Positions 24,971 to 33,344 of a DNA stretch of 43,592 bases are shown here, one piece after another; position 1 is the first letter of the stretch; each line of letters begins with the position of its first letter. This DNA is from Ignavibacterium sp. GTDB lineage: Bacteria > Zixibacteria > MSB-5A5 > GN15 > PGXB01. The notes under the pieces are model-generated. The model ran no database searches. It was not told the DNA's origin and saw only the letters and a program-made list of their open reading frames with translations. Made by a program: the position numbers and the translations under genes. Location: NCBI GenBank assembly GCA_020724775.1, contig DYGG01000027.1, forward strand, positions 1-43,592, written 5' to 3'.

Positions 24971-26136
24971 TTGGCCGTCTTTTCCATTGCGCCAATATAA
25001 TCTGCTATGGCGTTAAATCCATCAATATTATATTTCCCGAAGTTGCTCTTAGCCATCTGTAATAAAGCCTCTCGATTATACTTCACGCTGATAAACCGTC
25101 CCAATGACTCGGCGGAACGGTCGTCACGCAACTCCTTTGCCGCCCCCGCATCGAGCAAAAACCTTCTGTTCAAAGGCGCGTACGGACCGATTAAGGGATA
25201 CAAAATAAAAAAAGGAAGCCCCAGCCCAAGCGCCCAGTTGGTGCGCTCATGAGACGGCGCAAGCAGATAGTCAAACTGCTCAAACAATTTTGCCGTCAGT
25301 GCACTCTCCTCTTCCCGACTACTGAAAGAAAATGCCCTGATTTGGTTATTGGGCATGTCGTCACATAATTCGGATAATGGACTTGACGCCAATAGCGGCT
25401 TTATTTTCAGACGGTCCCTAATCTCCTTCTCAAGTCTTCCCCCTGCTTTACAGAATACTATTGCCGACTGCCCCGACTCTCTCAGCGACTTCAGGGCTTT
25501 TGCTATCTTGCGAATATGCAGCGGAGGTTCCGCCCCCGATGAGAAAAAGGCGCCGGTAAGAACCTCGTTCCGGGCAAGTCGTTCGCATCGCTTTTCAAAA
25601 CTGTCTTTCGTCTTCTCAGTCAGTCCCGGCTCTAAACATAGCCCGGTAACTATGATTCTGGAAGGGTCAAGTCCAATTTCTACGAAAGAGGCTTTCGTTT
25701 CCTGCAGCGGTACAAATATTATTTCCGCGCGGGAGATTGCGGCTTCACCAGGAGCGGCAATCTCGCCATGAACATAGAAAACCTGCCTTTGCGGAGAAAT
25801 CATCGGCACCAGCAGAGGGTGGGAGACAAGATAGAGACCGGGAGTCGCCCTGCTCAAAGCGCGAATTTCTCTGGCTAAGGTCCTTTCCAATATCCCGTAA
25901 TTTTCCGGTTTTCGTCTCTGACGAGCCTTATGGTAGAGACTGCTGGTCAGACCGCCCCGCGCTCCAAGTTCATAGGCTCTGTTGACCAGTTTCCAGCCAA
26001 TTCCTGCCACCCCCCGTGAGATATCTGCCACATCAGTCCTGGTATATGAGATACCCCGCCTGTTCAGCGCTTCAAGAACGCCATCGAGGTAAAAAGGATG
26101 CCCCCTCCCTATTTCAAGATAAACTGCATTTATCAA
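24967..26136 (-). CDS. GT-B-fold glycosyltransferase-like protein (MurG/GT28-like)
   Basis: 389 residues. The N-terminal GRGHPFYLDGVLEALNRRG block resembles the glycine-rich acceptor loop of MurG/diacylglycerol glucosyltransferases. The C-terminal half has GAFFSSGAEPPLHIRKIAKAL (donor-domain entry, about 194-214) and APSHERTNWALGLGLPFFILYPLIGPYAPLNRRFLLDAGAA (about 291-331). The latter is the analogue of the nucleotide-sugar-binding loop with the N-R-x-x-L-x-x-x-G-A pattern. TTG at 26136 is taken as start because AGGAG lies 9 bases upstream. It precedes and overlaps the MFS gene. A lipid or undecaprenyl-linked glycosyltransferase is possible; no exact family is assigned. Confidence 0.65.
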   Translation of the reverse strand: MINAVYLEIGRGHPFYLDGVLEALNRRGISYTRTDVADISRGVAGIGWKLVNRAYELGARGGLTSSLYHKARQRRKPENYGILERTLAREIRALSRATPGLYLVSHPLLVPMISPQRQVFYVHGEIAAPGEAAISRAEIIFVPLQETKASFVEIGLDPSRIIVTGLCLEPGLTEKTKDSFEKRCERLARNEVLTGAFFSSGAEPPLHIRKIAKALKSLRESGQSAIVFCKAGGRLEKEIRDRLKIKPLLASSPLSELCDDMPNNQIRAFSFSSREEESALTAKLFEQFDYLLAPSHERTNWALGLGLPFFILYPLIGPYAPLNRRFLLDAGAAKELRDDRSAESLGRFISVKYNREALLQMAKSNFGKYNIDGFNAIADYIGAMEKTAK

Positions 26137-26207
26137 GCCAACTAACTCCTGACCGGATTACTAACTTTATGTTGCATAAAATATATGAATTTTGAATTAT
26201 TCCGCTT

Positions 26208-27533
26208 ATGAAAAAGGCGTTTTATCGTCTTATGGGGATTCGCCCCGGAATCCTGATGCTTCTGGCTTATCTCGTCCTGATTTTCATTGGCTCTCTTGTA
26301 CTCTTACTGCCACCATGCCAGAATACGGAGATTTCATTTATTGATGCCCTTTTCACATCGGCGTCAGCCGTCTGCGTAACCGGCCTTATCACTGTCGATA
26401 CCGCCACCGCCTGGACATTCTGGGGGCAACTGGCTATTCTGCTTCTTGTTCAACTGGGCGGACTGGGAATTATGACCATTGCTACGATCATTTTTGTCTC
26501 GGCGGGCCGCAGAATTTCGGCGGGGGAACGTCTCTTCTTTCACGAGTCAGTAGCGGTCGGCAAATTCCAGGATGTCCTTTATATTCTCAGAAGAATTTTT
26601 GTGTACACTGCTATTATTGAAGCGATCGGCGCCGTCCTTTTAACCATGGGTTTCTGGGCCCATATGCCGCTCATACAGGCTATTTGGAGCGGGATTTTCC
26701 ACTCCATTGCGGCTTTCTGCAACGCCGGCTTTTCCATCTTCTCCGGAAATATGACGGCATTTGCCTCGAATAATATCATCTGTTCTTCTGTGATGACCCT
26801 CATAGTTCTGGGCGGACTCGGTTATTTTGTCATGATGGAACTCCTGCATCCGCATATGGTCTCCCCTTTCAGAAAACTTTCGGTTCATGCCAAATCGGCT
26901 CTGACCGTAACCATAATCCTGATTATCGCAGGCGCGACGGCGTTGTACGCCGCTGGGGATGTTAGTTTTACCGAAGCCTTATTTCAGTCGATAACCTCCC
27001 GCACCGCCGGTTTCAATACGGTTGATATCGCGGCGCTTTCCAACGCCGCAATAATCATTCTGTTAATTATGATGTTTATTGGAGCTTCTCCCGGCTCGAC
27101 CGGCGGGGGCATAAAAACCACCGCCTTCTTGCTCGTGGCGGCATTCGCTTCCGCCCGGGCTTTAGGCAAGTCGCGCGTCTCCCTCTTCAAGAGGACTATC
27201 CCTCAGGCTGATATCTACCGGGCGGTCGGAGTCTTCATTCTGGGGATACTGGTTGTCGTAGGCAGTGCATTCGGGATCATAATCTTCTACCCTGTCGGTG
27301 CATACGGCTCGGAAGAAATTTTCAAAATGGCAATTTTCGAGGTAGTTTCGGCGCTGGGGACGGTCGGCCTTTCGCTGGGGCTAACCCCTCACTTGACAGC
27401 ACCGGGAAAGATTATCATAATAATGACCATGCTTATAGGAAAAGTAGGGATTCTGTCAATCGCCCACAGCCTGACCGCTCCCAAAGGCAAAACGGAAATT
27501 ATATATGCTGAAGAAAGCATTATGATAGGATAA
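26208..27533 (+). CDS. ktrB: TrkH/KtrB-family potassium uptake channel subunit
   Basis: 441-residue membrane protein with four M1-P-M2 repeats. The four pore-loop/filter segments are visible as SAVCVTGL (about 53-60), AAFCNAGFS (about 166-174), TSRTAGFNT (about 262-270) and SALGTVGLS (about 382-390). Each contains the single conserved filter glycine of SKT-type K+ (or Na+-coupled K+) transporters. The GASPGSTGGGIKTT stretch is the flexible gating loop in the third repeat. It is followed 4 bases later by the RCK subunit gene, making a Ktr-type system. No clear ribosome-binding site precedes the ATG, so expression may be leaderless or use a weak signal. KtrB is preferred over TrkH because of its length and the single-RCK partner. 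Confidence 0.93.
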   Translation: MKKAFYRLMGIRPGILMLLAYLVLIFIGSLVLLLPPCQNTEISFIDALFTSASAVCVTGLITVDTATAWTFWGQLAILLLVQLGGLGIMTIATIIFVSAGRRISAGERLFFHESVAVGKFQDVLYILRRIFVYTAIIEAIGAVLLTMGFWAHMPLIQAIWSGIFHSIAAFCNAGFSIFSGNMTAFASNNIICSSVMTLIVLGGLGYFVMMELLHPHMVSPFRKLSVHAKSALTVTIILIIAGATALYAAGDVSFTEALFQSITSRTAGFNTVDIAALSNAAIIILLIMMFIGASPGSTGGGIKTTAFLLVAAFASARALGKSRVSLFKRTIPQADIYRAVGVFILGILVVVGSAFGIIIFYPVGAYGSEEIFKMAIFEVVSALGTVGLSLGLTPHLTAPGKIIIIMTMLIGKVGILSIAHSLTAPKGKTEIIYAEESIMIG

Positions 27534-27537
27534 CTCT

Positions 27538-28191
27538 ATGAAAAGATTTGGTGTAATAGGTCTGGGAAATTTCGGCTTCTACATTGCCCGAACTCTCGCT
27601 GAAGAGAAGTGCGAAGTAATCGCCATTGACCGTGACCCGGTCAAGGTGCAGAAAGTCTCTGAATTTGTGGATATGGCGGTGGTGGGCGATGCCACCGATA
27701 TTGAACTCTTGAAAAAACTGGGATTGGCTGAAACTGAAGCGGTTATTGTTTCGACCGGCGACAGCATACAATATTCGATTCTGGTGACGATGTTTTTGAA
27801 AGAATTAGGCGCTCTCAATGTGGTCGCCAAGGCTATCTCGGAGGAGCATGCCCGCGTGCTGGAAAAAGTGGGTGCGGACCAGGTGATAATCCCGGAAAAG
27901 GAGATGGCGATTAAAAGCGCCAAGTCGCTGGCGACACCGAATATGATTGACTTTGTCCCCCTGTCGGAAGAGTATATTGTGGCGGAAATCTCCCCCAGCG
28001 AAATTATGATGGGTAAAAGCCTTGCCGAAGTCCAGCTACGCAATAAATACAATGTCCAACTTCTGGCGGTAAAGGAGGTGGTCCCGGACCGGCTGATCTT
28101 TGTGCCATCCCCCGACTATAAATTCAAAGATAGCGATATTCTCCTGTTACTGGGCAAAAAAGAAGATATTGAGACACTGCGAAAAGTCTAA
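27538..28191 (+). CDS. ktrA: RCK-domain potassium channel regulator KtrA/TrkA
   Basis: 217-residue cytoplasmic regulator of the adjacent KtrB. Residues 1-125 form the RCK_N Rossmann domain with nucleotide-binding GLGNFG (7-12), IAIDRDP (about 30-36) and VVGDATD. Residues about 135-217 form the RCK_C (TrkA_C) domain beginning near VAEISPSEIMMGKSLAEVQL. One RCK unit rather than two marks it as KtrA-like. AGGA precedes the ATG. Its stop codon overlaps the convergent cheW-like stop by 4 bases. Confidence 0.93.
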   Translation: MKRFGVIGLGNFGFYIARTLAEEKCEVIAIDRDPVKVQKVSEFVDMAVVGDATDIELLKKLGLAETEAVIVSTGDSIQYSILVTMFLKELGALNVVAKAISEEHARVLEKVGADQVIIPEKEMAIKSAKSLATPNMIDFVPLSEEYIVAEISPSEIMMGKSLAEVQLRNKYNVQLLAVKEVVPDRLIFVPSPDYKFKDSDILLLLGKKEDIETLRKV

Positions 28192-28652
28192 CGAGATTTA
28201 CTCCGGGCCGGCTTTTTCTTGCTTTGAGGACGGCAGAATTTGTCCGGATTCAGAATATAAACCGGTTGCTCATTTTGAAGAATGACCCCACTCACAAATT
28301 CCGGCGCCGGGCCATCGGTTATCCCCGAATAGGCTTTAACCTCGCTTGCACCTATCCGAATAATACTTTCAACCGAATCAACTGCCAGGGCGTTCCCGGA
28401 ATTCAGGGGACCTAATAGAAGCACTCGATATGAAGACGGAACTGGCTCCGGCGAACCGAAGAGCGCTTCGGCTGGATACACCAGCGTATAGGAACAATCC
28501 CGGACCTGAATTCTCTCCGTCCCCCCTCTATTCTCGCCGTCAGAACCACAACCGGAGGAAACGACCTCTGCTACTTGCTGCAGGTCAATAGCCACCAGCC
28601 TTGATGATACCTGCGCGACTAGAAACTGTCTCGGCTTATCGGAATTCTTCAT
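28188..28652 (-). CDS. stand-alone CheW-like domain protein
   Basis: 154 residues from the ATG at 28652 (a TTG-started longer frame to 28712 is less likely). The pattern RQFLVAQVSSRLVAIDLQQVAEVVS opens a CheW-type beta subdomain. YRVLLLGPLNSGNALAVDSVESIIRIG matches the second CheW subdomain core, where functional CheW usually reads VxxxGxxxGLxVDxVxEV. A central GCGSDGENRGGTERIQV stretch and a basic tail (QSKKKPARSKSR) are atypical. No CheA, receptor or other chemotaxis gene lies in the window. It may be an adaptor scaffold or a diverged CheW; the family call is moderately sure, the role unknown. Confidence 0.7.
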   Translation of the reverse strand: MKNSDKPRQFLVAQVSSRLVAIDLQQVAEVVSSGCGSDGENRGGTERIQVRDCSYTLVYPAEALFGSPEPVPSSYRVLLLGPLNSGNALAVDSVESIIRIGASEVKAYSGITDGPAPEFVSGVILQNEQPVYILNPDKFCRPQSKKKPARSKSR

Positions 28653-28778
28653 TAGTCTAATCTTCGGTATATTCTTGAGTAATATTAAAGATTTTATACC
28701 ACGTGGCAACAAATATTAAGGTAAATTAGTACGTTATAAATTAGTTCTATTGCAATAATTATTAACGACTTATATCAA

Positions 28779-29552
28779 TTATTTATCGGCGGCGTCGAGC
28801 ATTTGAAGCAGTCGTCGGGCGGTCGTGGGGGAATGTCCGCTGTAGTGATTATTAAAGTAAGCGTAAACTTCTCCCCGGCTTATGCTGAATTCCTCAATCA
28901 GGTCTTTCCACCATTGCAGTTCCTCGGTTCGTTCCAGACGCTCGTAAGAATAGTCTGATTCAATCTTCTTGTGGTCTCCGAGAAAGCGGATGTAGGCGAA
29001 ACTGGAGGTAAACTCCGTTCGCCGGGGCATCCAGGGGTGGTCTATCAGACATAATGAAATCTTCCTTTCCGCGAGTAATCGATAGAAAGATTCTGATAGC
29101 CATTTCTTATTGCGCACTTCCACTGATATCTTTATGTCACCCGGCATCGCCTCGACCAGGGCGGTGAGGATATCCCGATGCTCATCCGGTTTGAAACTGT
29201 AAGGGAACTGCAGCAACAACGGTCCTAACTTTGTCTCCAGATTCCTCATCACATCGATAAAGGCTTGCGCTGCCGAAAGGCGCGAAGCCATCTCCCCCTC
29301 GTGAGTCACAATCTGGGGAAATTTCGCGGCAAAGACAAATCCTTCGGGCGTGCACTGCCGCCATTTCCTGACCGTTTCGGCAGTAGGAATCTTGTAGAAA
29401 GTGGCGTCTATTTCGACAGTCTTAAAGACCGAAGCATAAAAACGGAGAAAATCTTTTGGAGAGCAGAACTGAGGATAGAAATTCCCCAGCCAGTCATTAT
29501 AACTGTACCCGGAGGTTCCTATCAGTACTTTCCCGAAATTATTGCCTGCCAT
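28779..29552 (-). CDS. DUF72 (YecE-like) protein
   Basis: 257 residues of the DUF72 TIM-barrel-like family: IGTSGYSYNDWLGNFYP (12-28), YASVFKTVEIDATFYKIP (about 39-56), FVFAAKFPQIVTHE, LGPLLLQFPYSF (about 113-124), ISVEVRNKKWL and YAYFNNHYSGHSPTTARRLLQML at the C-terminus. The biochemical function of DUF72 is not established. It is divergent from the M29 peptidase gene with 120 bases between starts. Complete, normal length. Confidence 0.9.
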   Translation of the reverse strand: MAGNNFGKVLIGTSGYSYNDWLGNFYPQFCSPKDFLRFYASVFKTVEIDATFYKIPTAETVRKWRQCTPEGFVFAAKFPQIVTHEGEMASRLSAAQAFIDVMRNLETKLGPLLLQFPYSFKPDEHRDILTALVEAMPGDIKISVEVRNKKWLSESFYRLLAERKISLCLIDHPWMPRRTEFTSSFAYIRFLGDHKKIESDYSYERLERTEELQWWKDLIEEFSISRGEVYAYFNNHYSGHSPTTARRLLQMLDAADK

Positions 29553-29672
29553 ATATAGCGGGAAACAACGATTATGGCAAAAGGTTCAGGCAAGAGAAAA
29601 ATATTCGGTTTCTTGCGCCGGGTGCCAAAATCTGTTATTTTGTCGGTCAAAAAAAACGCAGAGGACCATCCG

Positions 29673-30800
29673 ATGAAAGACCCGCGAAACAGTAAACTGG
29701 CGCACAATCTTATCGATTACTCGGTCTCGCTGAAACCGGGTGAACTGCTTTATCTTGAAATCAAAGGAAAAGAGGCTCTTGATTTGTCGCAGGAAATCAT
29801 AGAACATGCCACGGCTAAAGGGGGAACCGTTTTCTGGTTCTACAGTGATGAATCTCTCTTGAGACATTTCCTCAAACATGCCACCGAGGAACAATTCGCA
29901 AAACTGGCGGAGGTCCATCTTCGACTGATGCAGCAATCAGCCGCCTATATCGGCCTGCGTGGCTCCGACAACCCCTTCGACCTTTCCGATATCGACAGTC
30001 GCCAGATGGAAAGATTTCAACGGATATTCTACAAGCCGGTTCATCTGGAGCAACGTGTCAAGCATACCAAGTGGGTGGTCTTGCGCTATCCCAATAACGC
30101 CATGGCGCAACTAGCCGAGACCTCCCGGGAGAAATTCGCTGACTTCTATTATCAGGTCTGTAATCTCAATTACCGGAAGATGTCGCAGGCCATGGACCCG
30201 CTGGTTGCCTTAATGCAGAAAACCGACCGGGTACGGCTGGTCAGCCCCGGAACCGACTTGACCTTTTCCATCAAGAATATCGGAGTCGTCAAGTGTGACG
30301 GGCTTCGGAATATACCGGACGGCGAAGTTTATACCGCTCCGGTCAGAGAATCAGTGAACGGCACCATAAAGTTCAATACCCCATCGCTGAAAGACGGTTT
30401 TGTCTATAATGACATAACCCTCACATTCAAAGACGGTAAGATTATTAAAGCGACTTCGTCTGCCTACGAAGAAAAATTGAACAAGACACTGGATACCGAT
30501 GAAAACGCTCGATATGTCGGCGAATTCTCTCTCGGTCTTAATCCCTTCATTCTGCATCCGATGAAGGACACACTCTTTGATGAAAAAATACGAGGCTCGC
30601 TCCACTTTACGCCCGGATGCTGTTATGATGAAGCCGACAACGGCAACCGCTCCGCAGTTCACTGGGACCTGGTTTTAATTCAAAGAAAAGAATATGGCGG
30701 CGGAGAGATCTATTTTGATGACAAGTTGATTCGTAAGGACGGCATTTTTACTGATCCGGCCCTGGAACGGGCGTTTTCAGAAGATAATCTTGGAGATTAG
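29673..30800 (+). CDS. M29-family metallo-aminopeptidase
   Basis: 375 residues from the ATG at 29673, chosen because GAGGA lies 7 bases upstream and the N-terminus then aligns with AmpS-type enzymes; the longer frame from 29574 has no ribosome-binding site. Cytoplasmic two-metal aminopeptidase. Candidate metal ligands: Glu in NIPDGEVYTAP, Glu in ARYVGEFSLG, His in GSLHFTPG, and His and Asp in SAVHWDLV. The usual HLALG segment reads HFTPGCCYDEADNGNR, so the region around the second metal is somewhat unusual, though the key residues are kept. Followed by a bidirectional terminator-like hairpin. Confidence 0.88.
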   Translation: MKDPRNSKLAHNLIDYSVSLKPGELLYLEIKGKEALDLSQEIIEHATAKGGTVFWFYSDESLLRHFLKHATEEQFAKLAEVHLRLMQQSAAYIGLRGSDNPFDLSDIDSRQMERFQRIFYKPVHLEQRVKHTKWVVLRYPNNAMAQLAETSREKFADFYYQVCNLNYRKMSQAMDPLVALMQKTDRVRLVSPGTDLTFSIKNIGVVKCDGLRNIPDGEVYTAPVRESVNGTIKFNTPSLKDGFVYNDITLTFKDGKIIKATSSAYEEKLNKTLDTDENARYVGEFSLGLNPFILHPMKDTLFDEKIRGSLHFTPGCCYDEADNGNRSAVHWDLVLIQRKEYGGGEIYFDDKLIRKDGIFTDPALERAFSEDNLGD

Positions 30801-30818
30801 AACGCTTCCGTTAAAGAT

Positions 30819-30850
30819 ACCGGGGCGAATGCCCCGGTTATCATTTCTTT
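30819..30850. terminator. terminator-like hairpin between convergent M29 and LOG genes
   Basis: 8-bp stem ACCGGGGC (30819-30826) with GCCCCGGT (30831-30838), four-base loop, followed on the plus strand by TATCATTTCTTTT. The T tract is interrupted, so strength is uncertain. It sits in the 49-base gap between two convergent stops and could act on both strands. Confidence 0.6.
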
Positions 30851-31515
30851 TAGATGGCGCGGGACCGCCGAACCTTTTCATATCCTTCTTTTATGATGCG
30901 GACCACTTCATCCGGATCATCCGTCAGTGAGAAGTAATTGAGGTCCTCTTTGGAGAGAGTCCCAACTCGAATCGGGCTGGAGAGAATCCAATCCACCAGT
31001 CCGCCCCAGAATTCGGAACCGACCAGTATTACCGGGAATTCAAAAATCTTTTTTGTCTGAATCAGTGTCAGGGCTTCAAACAATTCATCGAGGGTTCCAA
31101 ATCCGCCCGGCATAATCACAAAGGCTGAGGCATATTTTACGAACATTACCTTGCGCGCAAAAAAGTAGCGAAAACTCAGCGAGATATCCTGATAGCGATT
31201 CGGTTTCTGCTCGTGGGGAATTTCAATGTTCAAGCCGACCGATTTCGATATTCCCTCCTGCGCGCCCCAGTTGGCGGCTTCCATTATGCCGGGTCCGCCG
31301 CCGGTAATCACCGCGAATCCGGAATTGGAGAGTTTGCGCGCGATTTCGCGGGCTAACTTATAGTAAGGGGAGTCTTCTCTAAGCACGGATGAGCCGAATA
31401 TGGAGACAGCCGGATGCAGTGCACGGAGCGTCTCAAAGCCGTCAACAAATTCCGACATTATTCTGAATATCGACCAGGTCTCCGCTTGAGTGTCATTTCT
31501 TTTGATTTCATTCAT
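30850..31515 (-). CDS. LOG-family protein (TIGR00730-type nucleotide 5'-monophosphate phosphoribohydrolase)
   Basis: 221-residue Rossmann-like protein. The family signature motifs GGGPGIMEA (72-80) and PGGFGTLDE (136-144) are intact and form the phosphate-binding and catalytic sites of Lonely-guy enzymes, which release ribose 5-phosphate from nucleoside monophosphates such as cytokinin ribotides or AMP. An N-terminal extension of about 35 residues before HPAVSIFGSS is typical of the larger bacterial subgroup. Last gene of a minus-strand run with the EamA, SDR and M20 genes; it follows the EamA stop by 64 bases. The physiological substrate is unknown. Confidence 0.9.
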   Translation of the reverse strand: MNEIKRNDTQAETWSIFRIMSEFVDGFETLRALHPAVSIFGSSVLREDSPYYKLAREIARKLSNSGFAVITGGGPGIMEAANWGAQEGISKSVGLNIEIPHEQKPNRYQDISLSFRYFFARKVMFVKYASAFVIMPGGFGTLDELFEALTLIQTKKIFEFPVILVGSEFWGGLVDWILSSPIRVGTLSKEDLNYFSLTDDPDEVVRIIKEGYEKVRRSRAI

Positions 31516-31579
31516 ATTCTTGTTCCCGTTTTCATCTGTCTTCTAATAATCGACATTTTTCCGCTTCTAATTATACCAC

Positions 31580-32503
31580 TTACTCAATTTCGGTCAAGAG
31601 GACACCACCCAGAATAATAACACCACCAATCACAAAGTGCTTTGTTATCGGTTCTCCCAGCAGTACGACCGCAACGGCGCTGGCTACAATCGGCTGCAAA
31701 TTCTGAATAACGGCCACTCGGGAGGCCTCCATATATTTTAATATCCAATACCAGAGGACATAGGCAAAGGTAGAAACTACCACCGCCATATAAACGACCG
31801 AAAACCATCCGATCCAGGGCACCGCCGAAAGCGGATAATTAACCGTTTTGTATATCCCGAAAGGGAAATAAAGCAGGGAACCGTAAGTCAGCGCCAACCC
31901 GGTCACCCGTAACGCCCCATATTTTTGCGCCAGCGGCTTGCCGATGATGGTTCCCAGCGCCCAGGAAACAACCGCGGCGATTATCAGAAGGTTGCCCAGC
32001 AGATGTTCAGTCCCAAATCTTACTTTTCCCGCTGTCAGAATCAGATATACACCGGCCGTTGCGATAATGATGCCGATGGTTCTTCGAATGGTCGCCTTTT
32101 CTCTCAAGATGACAATAGCAAGTAGATATATGAAAATCGGTGTGGTGGCGAAGAGCAAACTGGCATGGCTCGCCGTTGTCAGCGATTGCCCCACAAGAAA
32201 CAACAATTGATTGGCGGGAATCAACACTATTCCAACCAGTAGGATCCTCAGGTGGTCTTTCGGCGGAATAGGAATTCTGGAAGCGCGAAAAAGGAGGATG
32301 ACACTGAATATCGCGGAGGTAAAGAGGAATCGAAAGAAGGCATATACGAACGGATCTAAATGGTTTAGTCCCAGTTTGGCAACCGGGTAGGCAAATGACG
32401 AAACAAATTGGTGGAGAAAGATTATGGAGTAAATTCTGCCGACCGCCGGGCGGGAGGTTTCAACAGTCTCGGCGAAGAGTTTAGCAGGACCGATAAGGCG
32501 CAC
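31580..32503 (-). CDS. EamA/DMT-family permease
   Basis: 307-residue membrane protein with about ten hydrophobic helices arranged as two EamA repeats. Repeat 1 is about residues 28-150, starting IFLHQFVSSFAYPVAKLGLNHLDPF. Repeat 2 is about 170-300, ending VASAVAVVLLGEPITKHFVIGGVIILGGVLL, the standard end of DMT transporters. The start is a GTG at 32503 without a clear ribosome-binding site, so the first 20 or so residues are uncertain. Probably a metabolite exporter; substrate not readable. It lies 47 bases after the SDR gene. Confidence 0.87.
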   Translation of the reverse strand: MRLIGPAKLFAETVETSRPAVGRIYSIIFLHQFVSSFAYPVAKLGLNHLDPFVYAFFRFLFTSAIFSVILLFRASRIPIPPKDHLRILLVGIVLIPANQLLFLVGQSLTTASHASLLFATTPIFIYLLAIVILREKATIRRTIGIIIATAGVYLILTAGKVRFGTEHLLGNLLIIAAVVSWALGTIIGKPLAQKYGALRVTGLALTYGSLLYFPFGIYKTVNYPLSAVPWIGWFSVVYMAVVVSTFAYVLWYWILKYMEASRVAVIQNLQPIVASAVAVVLLGEPITKHFVIGGVIILGGVLLTEIE

Positions 32504-32550
32504 GTTGATATTCTCTAAGATAAATCAATATAGCGACCTAACGCCATCAC

Positions 32551-33342
32551 CTAAAGTAACCCTTTATAAAGTCCGCCGTCGACCAATATCGAAGAGCCGG
32601 TAATATAGGAGGCTCGCTCTGAAGCCAGAAATGCCACCAGCGCGGCAAGTTCATCGGGGCGGCCCAGTCGCCCCGCAGGAACGCGTTCTCGATATACCCT
32701 CAGAATATCCTCAGCCTTTTTCCCTTCTTTCTGGGCTTCATTTTGAGCCAGACTGCGGAGACGGTCGGTCTCGGTATAGCCGGGACAGACGGTGTTGACC
32801 GTGATGCCATAGCGCGCCAGTTCATTGGAAAGTGACTTTGCCAGACCGGTTACGCCCGCCCGAAGGGTATTGGATAGCACCAGATTGTCGACCGGCTGTT
32901 TAACCGCGATTGAAGTAATAAAAATGAGCCTGCCCCATTTCTTCCCTATCATGTCGGGTACTGCCGCGCGGCATAAGTTAATTGCCGAGAAAAGAGTCAG
33001 GTCGGCGGCATCAAACCAGGCCTCCTTTGAATGGGACATAAAAAGTCCCGGCGGAGGACCTCCGGCGTTGACCACCAGAATCTCAACAGGACCAAGTTTT
33101 TCACGGACGTGGTCAACTAATGTCTCCGGCACACCTTGGTGAGAAATATCGCCCGGTAAGACTAAGGGGACTGTCCCTACGGCATTCTGGATATTACTGG
33201 CGGCATGGCCGATGTTTTCCGGAGAACGGGAATTAATAGCCACTTTAGCCCCTTCCCGCGCCAATTCCATTGCTACGGCGAAACCGATACCGGCAGAGGC
33301 GCCGGTGACAAAAGCGACCTTGTCAGTAAGTCCCAATTCCAT
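32551..33342 (-). CDS. SDR-family oxidoreductase-like protein lacking the YxxxK pair
   Basis: 263 residues with a short-chain dehydrogenase fold: cofactor motif TGASAGIG (13-20), NAGG (92-95), ITSIAV with Ser144 and VNTVCPGYTETDRL. The usual catalytic Tyr-x-x-x-Lys is replaced by S157-N-T-L-R161 in VLSNTLRAGVTGLAKSLS. This matches the beta-ketoacyl-reductase-like SDR subgroup known to depart from the canonical tetrad, so it may have altered or no reductase activity. The usual annotation 3-oxoacyl-ACP reductase would be unsafe. It starts 2 bases after the M20 stop in the same run. Confidence 0.88.
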   Translation of the reverse strand: MELGLTDKVAFVTGASAGIGFAVAMELAREGAKVAINSRSPENIGHAASNIQNAVGTVPLVLPGDISHQGVPETLVDHVREKLGPVEILVVNAGGPPPGLFMSHSKEAWFDAADLTLFSAINLCRAAVPDMIGKKWGRLIFITSIAVKQPVDNLVLSNTLRAGVTGLAKSLSNELARYGITVNTVCPGYTETDRLRSLAQNEAQKEGKKAEDILRVYRERVPAGRLGRPDELAALVAFLASERASYITGSSILVDGGLYKGLL

Positions 33343-33344
33343 AA

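Noticed and set aside
29574-29672. 33-residue N-terminal extension of the M29 peptidase
   Set aside because: No ribosome-binding site at 29574, basic low-similarity sequence, and GAGGA sits before 29673, where family homology begins.
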